Source of the DNA: Jimgerdemannia flammicorona
Lineage: Eukaryota; Mucoromycota; Endogonomycetes; Endogonales; Endogonaceae
Direction of reading: 5' to 3'
Assembly (NCBI GenBank): GCA_003990745.1
Contig: RBNI01004059.1
Coordinates: 1-14,718 of the forward strand
Length of the DNA stretch: 14,718 nucleotides
The notes under the pieces were generated by a model. The model was given only the letters and a program-made list of their open reading frames with translations. It had not been told where the DNA came from and ran no database searches. The position numbers and the translations under genes were made by a program. Shown piece after piece: positions 7,672-14,718 of the stretch (positions within the stretch are counted from its first letter, which is position 1; the number at the start of each line of letters is the position of its first letter).

Positions 7672-10600
7672 ATGGACCCCGCCGTCGGTGAGGCGGCCGC
7701 TCAGCTGAGCCAGATGGCCGTGAGCCCCTCGAGATCATCCCAGCCCTACCCCAGGAAGTCCAAAAGTACCAGCCAACCCTCCCAGAACGGCGAGACTTCG
7801 CCTTTGACGTCGCCCAAGGCCGGGCCCAGCGCCAAAGGTAAAATTTCGAGAGAACCTTCCACGAGATCCTCACTGCCTGTGGATTTTGGTTATTCGGGCA
7901 CGTCGTAATGACCTGTTTGCTCTCTGAAGCTTGCTGCGGCAGGTAGAGAGGGTTGAGTGTACGCCATACATTGTTGCCATTACTCATTCCGTGCCCCCAA
8001 CCCTCTGCATCTTGCTCACAGCGAGCACCAACCTGTCACATATCCCTTGTAAATTCTTCAAGGCCGGCGCCTGCACCGCAGGCAAGAACTGCGTCTTCTC
8101 CCACAACAAGGACCCCACCGCCGAGTCCTACGTGTGCAAGTACTACCTTAAGGGGAACTGCAAATTCGGCAATAAGTGCGCGCTCTCCCACCAGCTCCCG
8201 AACGACCGCAAGGGCATGAACGGCCGGCCCATGAACATGGGTCGCCTCACCGCCTCGCACAGCTCGGGTACCAGGAGCTCCAGCGGACAAATGGAGATGC
8301 GCTCCCCTCGCGCCGGCGGGGCCATACCAATTGTTGGTGAATACGGACAGAGCCCCGTCTCGCCCAATCGCGGCTCATTCGGCGACTCAGGCTCACCCTT
8401 CAATCGCATCTCCATCGGTGCCAAATCTCCAACCATGGACCACTCTCCCAGTCGGCCCTTCAGCCACCTGACCGCCAGCATTAAACAACCCCAACCCCAG
8501 GACTACTACGGTTCTTCCCCGAGCTCCTTCTACGACGAGCCCCGCAAGCGCAACCTGATCGCCGTTGCCCCTTCCTCGTCTAACCATCTCGCCCCGCTAC
8601 CCATCCGCCAGAAGCCCGTGCCTGACGTCTACAAGGCCTCCCCTACAGGCTCGGACTTGGGCAGCTCCCCCTTCCACAACCCCAGCGCCACGTCACTCTT
8701 CCTCCCCCCCATGTCGTATGGCAGCGACAACGGTGGCGTGCTGTCCCCCTCCCACCTGCAAACGCTGCGCAGCATCCCCGAGGGCGGTGATTATTTTGGC
8801 GATGTAGAGGACTATGTAGATGAAGAAGACCTCGACCTTGGGCAGGAGCAAGGCATCCTCCCTGCGTCGCTCAACGAACTGTTGACCCCGAACGAGCTCG
8901 AGATACGCCGCCAGCGGGATGAACGCGTCTCGGCCTCCTTCCGCGACATCCGCCGTATCCACAGCGACTTCGAGCGCGACGACCGGTACCTCAGTCTCTA
9001 CAGTTCCTCCGCCGACCCCCATAACGGCCCCATGCTCATCGGCCGCTCCCTCCCTGTCGGCGTCGGTGTCGGACTCGGCCTCTCCCGTAGCTACGGCAGC
9101 CAGCGCAACGGCGACCAGGGTAGCGATGAGACCAGCATATCCTTCTTCTTCAAGAGCAGTCCGCGTGGTGGTAGTGGATTCGAATATCAGGAAGACCTCT
9201 CCATCCCTGGCAATAACAATGATACCTTCGCGTCGCACCAACGCACAACGGCGATCAACATCCCGGGTTCACATTCGTTCTCGCAGGCGTCGCACAGCGT
9301 CCCGACGGGCCATGGGGCCTTCGGCAAGCCTCTTGGTGCCGACCCCTTCAGCCCCTTCCTCAACGATGACGAAGTTCAGTTCTACATGGAAGATGAAGAA
9401 CCCGCCGGCGGGTTCGGCGGCCCCTACGGCGCCCCCGGGCCGCAGCAAGGGGGCGGGAAGGCCCCCATGTCCTACTCGGCCATCGCCAAGTCCGGACTTA
9501 AGGATTCGGGGGCCGCTGGTGGGGTGTCGATTGATTCCAGAAGGAATGAACCTGTACGTGGCCCGTGAAAGTTTCGTTTTTCGTTTATTGTTTTCCCCTT
9601 AGAGTCAAAAAGTGAATGATAACAAAAATTTGAAAAATGAAAAGCATGTGTTTTTCTTTCCTTTTTATTTTACGTATACTTAATATATATTGTCAGCCGT
9701 GCTCCAGGCATGCTGTTCCATCCCGTACATCACTTTCTGCACTGTGATGGCTGATATAGTCTACCGTCTTCTCTCTCTCTCTCTCTCTCTCTGCCCTCTC
9801 TCGTGATGTTGAAAATATAATACATGTACATTATCAGCTTTGTCCCTTCGGTCAAGCCGGAAACTGCCGTTTTGGCGACCGCTGCATGTAGGTTTGAGCG
9901 GGAAATGCCTGCGGTTACGGTTTTTCGGCGACAATTATGAGAATCCGCCCGTGTAAAACCTCACGGTCATACAAAGAACTTGAACCCGTTGACACCATCC
10001 CTCCTTGCCCTGTCAACTTTACGTTGCCGGTTTAGGTACCTGCACGGGCTTCCCTGCCCCTCGTGCCTCAAGCTCGTGCTACACCCGTACCACTCCCCAG
10101 AGGAGCATCAAGGTTTGTGCACGCAGTCGATCTCGTTGTGACATGTAGCGTACCCCGTCGTTGGGGGACGTGCGGATCGGCCGTACGGCTCGGACCACTT
10201 GCCTAACCCGATGTGTACGTGGTTCTCGTTTCGGATTTGGATATATCGCAGAACATGTCGATAGGTGCATGGAGAAAATGATTCAAGGCGGAGAGGGCGA
10301 GGCCGAGGAAGTCGAGTGCGGAATTTGCATGGAGAAGGTTATGCAGAAGAGAGATGCAAAATTCGGCCTGTTGAGTATGTGTCGCGGTTTTGTTGGTCCC
10401 TTTCGAGGTTGGATGGCGTCGTTCGGAAAAGGTATCTGATACTGACCTTGTTTTTCCACCCTGGCCCCATTCCAGATTGTGAACATGCCTTTTGCCTGCA
10501 GTGCATCCGCCAGTGGCGTTCCAACAACACGCTTGACAACCAAGTCATCCGCTCGTGCCCCATCTGGTAAGGTGTCTTGATCCACCTACTGTAGCTGGTA

Positions 10601-11077
10601 GATCAAAAGATTTGGCTAATTCGCCTCATTCCAAATCCAAATTCAACAGCCGGACTGTCTCGCACTTCATCACGCCCAGTACCGTATGGATCACGGACCG
10701 GAAGGAGAAACAGCGCGTCATCGCTGAATACAAGAAGAAGCTCAGGTGAATATCTTTCGCAAAACGATGGTGGAATTTTATTTGGTGGGGTTTTTTTTTA
10801 ATTCGAAACCAATTGTCGAGCTTAACCCGGCGAACCCTTCTCCCGCTGCTTCTCTCAATTAAGCTCGATCTCCTGCAAGCACTTCAATCAGGGCGAGGGC
10901 AGCTGCCCCTTTGGCACTTCGTGCTTTTACGCGCACATATTCAAGGACGGTACACGTGAGGAGATCCGTCTCCGCACAGTTGTCGGCGCCAGCGAAACCC
11001 ACATCCTTAGCACTGTCCGCCTCTCCGACTTTCTTGAGGCACAGGAGGCCAAGCGCGCCGGCAGGCCAGAGCCTTAG
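7672..11077 (+). CDS. Makorin RING/CCCH E3 ubiquitin ligase, 8 exons
   Basis: Makorins are RNA-binding E3 ubiquitin ligases. Exons are 7672-7837, 8022-9553, 9838-9887, 10036-10112, 10252-10374, 10476-10566, 10650-10745 and 10864-11077, giving 782 aa from the ATG at 7672. The domains stand in makorin order. CCCH1 uses C65, C73, C79, H83; CCCH2 uses C94, C102, C108, H112; CCCH3 uses C568, C576, C582, H586. Next comes the makorin-type Cys/His stretch (CPSC at 590-593, HPYH at 599-602, EEHQEHVDRC ending at 614). The C3HC4 RING uses C631, C634, C651, H653, C656, C659, C677, C680. CCCH4 uses C716, C726, C732, H736. RFGDRCMYLHG, CLQCIRQWRS and GSCPFGTSCFYAH are typical. Between CCCH2 and CCCH3 lies a 455-residue Ser/Pro/Gly-rich insert in one large exon, with an acidic patch (about 317-333) and the motif SLNELLTPNELEIRRQ from about 338. 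MKRN1 is 482 aa, so this one is much longer. The true N-terminus may be further upstream. Confidence 0.96.
9771..9792 (+). repeat. (CT)11 microsatellite in makorin intron 2
   Basis: Eleven CT units lie about 45 nt before the acceptor ATTATCAG of makorin intron 2 (9554-9837). They may add to the polypyrimidine signal, though the distance is larger than usual. Confidence 0.93.
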
Positions 11078-11577
11078 GGTGAGAGGGGGGGGGGGGGGGG
11101 GGGGGGGGGGGGTTGGTGAAACACGAGCTAGAAAAACTTTAGAAGGTCAACATGTCGCTCTCCCGTTTTTTTAGACAAAAGTGATTGTCTTTTTCTTTTT
11201 CTCTTTTCTTCCTCGCCTTTCTGGGGGGTAGTATCCTTTTTAGCAATCCTTTTTTTTTTGATGTGGTAGATTCCAGGAGTAAAACCAAGGGTTTCCTGCT
11301 AAAGGGATTGCTTTTTACGTTTTTCATATTCCCTTTGGTTTTCTCCAGTTTGCTTTGTTTGGTGATAATAAATCCACTATGGAATGTCAAAGTCGTGTTT
11401 CTCTTTAACTGGCATTTTATTTGGTATGTTGCAAATAACAACGTCGACCGTTTGAAAGTAGGGAAACGCAAATATAGATCAGTTTCTTTTGTCCTGTTTC
11501 CAGAACGACTACAATATGTACTCTACAAGGCCGGCGAAAAGCCATCGTTCTATCATAATCAGTATATCCTCTCCATA
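11078..11577. other. Convergent spacer between makorin and COQ4
   Basis: The makorin stop is at 11077 and the COQ4 stop is at 11578 on the opposite strand, so this 500 bp holds both 3' UTRs. It begins with a 28-base G run and continues as an AT-rich, T-biased sequence. The plus frame from 11185 translates to a Phe/Leu-rich string from T-rich DNA and starts at TTG; I do not count it as a gene. Confidence 0.6.
11085..11112 (+). repeat. Homopolymer G28 just after the makorin stop codon
   Basis: An uninterrupted run of 28 G begins eight bases after the TAG of makorin, so it lies in its 3' UTR. Such a run can form G-quadruplexes in DNA or RNA. It is also a typical site of sequencing and assembly length errors, so the exact count should be treated with care. 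Confidence 0.93.
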
Positions 11578-12713
11578 TCATCTCTCCCTCCTCCTCACCT
11601 CTGGCACCTCCGGCAAGTAGATCCCCAGCTCCCTTCTCACCTCCTCTAGCGGCTTCTCAAACCATTTCTCAAAATATACGTTCATGAGGAATTTGCTACC
11701 CACGGCGCACTGCACGGCCCATGGAACGTAGCGCGTAAACAAGCGATTGCGCTCCTCGGAAGTGAGACGGAGCGGGCCAAAGAGTGACGCGAGCGCCGTC
11801 ATGGGCAGGCCCATCTGCGCCCATTCGAACCATTTGAGCGCCAGCTCTGACTCCACCGTCACCCCGAGACCCGTGAGGGTGTGTGCAAAGTCGTGCGACT
11901 CGCGGTAACGCCGCATCACGTAGGCGAGCTCGTCCGAGTCGACGTAACGGACCTGTAATTGCAGAAGCGCGTGGTGATTACGAGGGTGTGATACGTACTC
12001 ACGTTGAATCAACTATGAATCCCTCCTCCCACAACAGAACAGTGAACATCCATCCCCGTCGTACCGGTTCTCTCGTGTCCGGCGACACCCCCTGGGTATC
12101 CAGCCATCTTGTGTATTCGCGTCCAAACGTCCTGTTTGGAAGCGCGCGCAGGCGATCCAGGTCGATGGTCTGCGAGTTGACCACGGGCCGCTCGCGCAGA
12201 ATGCGGCGGCCCATCGGGTCCTCCAGCATCCGATCGCGCATCCGCTCGAGGAAGAGGTGGCCTGTCGTCTCCCCCAGAGTAGCGACCATGTCTAGCGTAG
12301 AGGGTTCGGGTGGGGAATTTAAAGCAGATCAATTCCATGTGCTGGGACGTGGTTGCTTTGATTTGGTATGGTGAGGGCCGTACCTCCGCGGAGAGGGTTG
12401 CTCAGCGCCGTGACGGCAGATCCAGCGGCCAGAAAGACCTTCTGTCGCAGAGGGATTGGGATGTGGGTTTCGTAGAGCTTCTTGCGCTGAGATGAGGACG
12501 GTGTAACGTATTCTGCTGCGCCAGAGAACGTGAGAGTAATTGAGTGTGGTTCAGAGCGAGGAGGCGCGCCGGCGAGACTCAACGGGACTTGCCTTCAAAT
12601 TCATCGGTAGACATGGAGCGTATAGCCATGGCGAACGGCCGACTCATTTGCTTGCATCCATGCGATGTGATATTGCGTCGTAATACGTTCGAGAGGTGTA
12701 TGCGCAATGCCAT
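11578..12713 (-). CDS. COQ4: Ubiquinone biosynthesis protein COQ4, mitochondrial, 4 exons
   Basis: COQ4 is a peripheral protein of the matrix side of the mitochondrial inner membrane. It organises the coenzyme Q synthesis complex and has been linked to removal of the C1 carboxyl group of the quinone precursor. Exons on the minus strand are 12713-12593, 12515-12384, 12291-12065 and 11952-11578, giving 284 aa. The first 35 or so residues (MALRIHLSNVLRR onward) are rich in Arg and Ser without acidic residues, as in a mitochondrial presequence. An in-frame ATG at 12740 would add nine residues including acidic ones, so 12713 is preferred. Family signatures include HIPIPLRQK, NPLRGDMVATLGETTG, PVRYVDSDELAYVM and the metal-binding motif HDxxHx11E (H180, D181, H184, E196). 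The C-terminal exon carries LPMTALASLFGPLRL and VNVYFEKW-like sequence (MNVYFEKWFEKPLEEVRREL). Intron 1 has a GC donor. It is head-to-head with UTP7. Confidence 0.96.
12516..12592 (-). other. GC-AG intron in COQ4 with CAGCAG acceptor
   Basis: On the minus strand exon 1 ends TTT GAA G, followed by GCAAGTCC. The acceptor is GCGCAG at 12516, immediately followed by a second CAG ending at 12513. Phase 1 at the donor fits only the GC site; the GT two codon positions on (GTCCCG) gives phase 2 and breaks the frame. Using the first or second CAG gives FEAEY or FEEY, a one-residue NAGNAG difference in the region between presequence and mature domain. Confidence 0.82.
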
Positions 12714-12871
12714 TTTTTGTTCAACTTGCACTGCTTCCATGTTCCACTTCCTATTTATCATCTGATCGCAACTAGGGTGACGTACATTTCGGCGAATTAC
12801 AGCCACGTGAATATATATATATTTTTTTCTAAAACGTGATCCGAAAGCCGCTCGACAGAGATTCGATCAAC
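12714..12871. promoter_or_regulatory. Bidirectional promoter region of COQ4 and UTP7
   Basis: Only 158 bp separate the start codons of COQ4 (12713, minus) and UTP7 (12872, plus), so both promoters should be here. A palindromic CACGTG E-box lies at 12804-12809, directly followed by an alternating AT tract and T run at 12810-12828 that could serve as a TATA-like element for UTP7. The E-box is the site class bound by bHLH factors such as Cbf1-type proteins; which factor acts here is unknown. Confidence 0.6.
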
Positions 12872-14718
12872 ATGGCCCTCGTCAGCGACGTACCTGAGAA
12901 GGCAAAGAAGCCCCCAAAGTCCGCTGCACAGGGTGGAGAGTCGTCATCGTCCAAAAAGAAGGGCAAGCAAGGAGGCGCTAGCAAGCAGAATGACAACCAG
13001 ACGAACTTCAAGGACCCGAACCTGGCCAAGATGACAAAGTACCAGCGCGGCCAGCCAGGGCGGGTCAACGTACGTCAAAATTACGCTGGCTAGCTGTCTG
13101 CGCTATCAATATGTTCCGTCCGCGCTCCTGAAGAAGCGTCTCGAACACTGACCTAACCCCACCCCATATGATTGACCTTCGCCACATCAGAACATCAAGG
13201 ATAAAAAGCTCAAAAGCAACATCAAGAAGCAGGAGAAGAAGTTGCACGACGCTGCCTACAAGGCCGCTAGCTCGGAGCTTCTTCTGACCGAGGATGCCGG
13301 GTACCTTGAGGCGGAGGGCATGGAGCGGACGTACAAGTTCACGCAGACGCAGCTGGCGAACAACCTGGACATCAATAGCTCCAAAAAGGTAGGCCAGAGA
13401 TTCCCATTTGTCTGGTACTAGATAGTTGAATTGCTAGTTGTGAATCCGGGTCGCGGAGGATGGCCTTGCGTCTCAATCCAGTACGCTTGTCCCTGTTTCT
13501 TCCACATCTAGATCTTCGACCTCAAGTTGAATGACTTCGGCCCTTACTCGATCAACTATACGCGCAACGGGAGGCACCTGCTGATTGGCGGACGGAAGGG
13601 GCATGTAGCAACGTTTGACTGGCAAACGGGAAAGCTCGGATGCGAGCTACATCTGAAGGAGACGGTGCGGGATGTGCAGTGAGTGTCGGGACTACGTTTT
13701 GTGAAAAAGGTTCATATGTTTGGAGGAGGAGAGCGACAGGGGGTGTTTGGTTGTCTGTCCATACTTTATCGTTAGTCGCAAACCGTGCACCATGGTTCAT
13801 TGATCCTCGTGTTCCAAACCATGACCCTTCGACTCACCTCCCCCCCCCCCCCCCTCTCTCTCTAGATGGCTACACAACGAGAACATGTTCGCAGTCGCTC
13901 AGAAAAAGTACGTTTACATCTACGACCATACCGGCATGGAGGTCCACTGCCTGCGCAAGCACGTGGACGTGAACCGCCTCGAGTTTCTGCCATACCATTT
14001 CTTGCTGGCGACGATGGTGCGTAGTTTTGATGGGTTTAGGATCGGGAATGAGGAAGAGGAGACAATCGAGTTGACGTTGTATGACGCCTTAGGGTGCCGG
14101 TGGATGGCTCAAGTACCAGGACACGTCGACGGGCCAGCTGATCGCTGAGCAGCGGACAAAGCTGGGAAACTGCGCCGTGATGGCGCAGAATCCATACAAC
14201 GCCATCATCCACCTCGGGCACGCGAATGGTATGTAGAAATTCTCTGTCTCGGAAATGCTCTTTTGAAATCCCCACCTGAGCCTAATATTCTCTTCCCATC
14301 TACAGGCACTGTGACCCTCTGGTCACCCAATATGTCGACCCCGCTGGTCAAGATGCTGACGCACCGCGGTCCCGTACAGGCGCTAGCTGTCGACCTGACG
14401 GGTCACTACATGGCGACCTCGGGCCTGGACGGGCAGCTCAAGGTGTGGGACGTGCGCACCTACAAATTGCTGCAAGAGTACTACACGCCCACTCCGGCGG
14501 GCTCGCTCTCCATTTCGCAGCTGGGATTGCTGGCCGTCGGGTGGGGGCCGCATGTTAACGTAGGTGTCGCTTTTCATGGTTGGGCTGGGTCCGAAGTTAT
14601 TTTATTTTATTTAAACTGGATCGTGTGGCCGTGTTATAAGAGGGATACTGCGCTTGGCGTAATTCATTCATTGGCTCCAATCGCTTTGAATTCTCTGTAT
14701 CCACGCCCTCCCCCCCCC
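12872..14718 (+). CDS. UTP7: UTP7/WDR46 small-subunit processome WD protein, 3' end missing
   Basis: UTP7 is a nucleolar component of the SSU processome needed for pre-rRNA cleavage toward 18S rRNA. Visible exons are 12872-13069, 13191-13388, 13512-13678, 13866-14016, 14093-14228 and 14306-14559, all joining in phase to 368 aa; an intron starts at 14560 (GTAGGTG) and runs past the window end. The N-terminus is Lys/Ser-rich and disordered. The second exon holds the conserved helical segment ([37 protein letters not shown]). WD propeller repeats begin around residue 133, with [32 protein letters not shown] and [10 protein letters not shown]. The clearest repeat is at about 307-332, ending LKVWD (W331, D332). 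Yeast Utp7 is 554 aa, so the remaining propeller and the BING4-type C-terminal domain lie outside. The ATG at 12872 is the first in frame. The C15 and CT tract at 13840-13862 is the polypyrimidine tract of intron 3. Confidence 0.96.
13840..13854 (+). repeat. Homopolymer C15 at the UTP7 intron 3 acceptor
   Basis: A run of 15 C followed by CT repeats leads directly into the TAG acceptor at 13863-13865, so it works as the polypyrimidine tract of intron 3 (13679-13865). Confidence 0.93.

Noticed and set aside
8693..9241. 182 aa minus-strand frame opposite makorin
   Set aside because: It mirrors the codon pattern of the real exon on the other strand, is Ala/Val/Glu-rich without a domain, and has no splice or start context.
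8919..9602. 227 aa plus-strand Ser/Thr/Arg frame
   Set aside because: It is a frame-shifted shadow of the large makorin exon, whose own frame joins in phase to all other exons.
11185..11649. 154 aa plus-strand Phe/Leu-rich frame that looks like a membrane protein
   Set aside because: It comes from T-rich spacer DNA, starts at TTG, and runs antisense into the last exon of COQ4.
1..14718. Transposon, CRISPR array, phage or bacterial defence genes
   Set aside because: No transposase or reverse transcriptase reading, no spaced direct repeats, and no terminal inverted repeats were seen; the genes are intron-bearing eukaryotic housekeeping genes.
1..14718. tRNA or rRNA genes
   Set aside because: No cloverleaf with A and B box spacing and no rRNA core sequence was noticed, though a covariance-model scan was not possible.

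Overview
The window is a piece of a eukaryotic nuclear genome, most likely fungal. Every confident gene is broken by short spliceosomal introns (67 to 348 nt, most 70 to 150) with GT..AG or, twice, GC..AG ends and CTAAY-like branch sites. The gene set is core eukaryotic: ITP pyrophosphatase (HAM1/ITPA), a CDC31/centrin-3-type centrin, a makorin RING/CCCH ubiquitin ligase, mitochondrial COQ4 and the ribosome-biogenesis WD protein UTP7. A makorin with a long Ser/Pro-rich insert, compact genes and short intergenic spaces fit an intron-rich fungus such as a basidiomycete or an early-diverging lineage. I cannot name the phylum from sequence alone. Exon boundaries below were set by hand from reading frame, intron phase and family alignment from memory.

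Layout. 511-1616 (-): ITPA/HAM1, 7 exons. 1873-3247 (-): an unrecognised 5-exon gene. 3248-3389: a 142 bp spacer shared head-to-head with centrin. 3390-4656 (+): centrin, 4 exons. 4986-5520 (-): exon-like pieces of a gene I could not assemble. About 5720-7090: no gene seen. 7672-11077 (+): makorin, 8 exons, perhaps with a further coding exon at 7102-7280. 11078-11577: convergent spacer with a 28-base G run. 11578-12713 (-): COQ4, 4 exons. 12714-12871: 158 bp head-to-head spacer with a CACGTG box and a TA-rich tract. 12872-14718 (+): UTP7, six exons seen, 3' end outside the window.

The genes do not form a pathway. They are independent housekeeping genes: nucleotide-pool sanitation, microtubule-organising centre/nuclear pore/DNA repair, ubiquitin and RNA regulation, ubiquinone synthesis, and 18S rRNA processing. 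Two divergent pairs (unknown gene/centrin and COQ4/UTP7) probably share promoters. I found no mobile element, CRISPR array, phage or bacterial-type defence system. The points most worth a second look are two GC-AG introns among about 28, a tandem splice donor in the unknown gene, the makorin insert and possible missing first exon, long sense-strand T runs in introns, and the unassembled coding-like patch near 5 kb.
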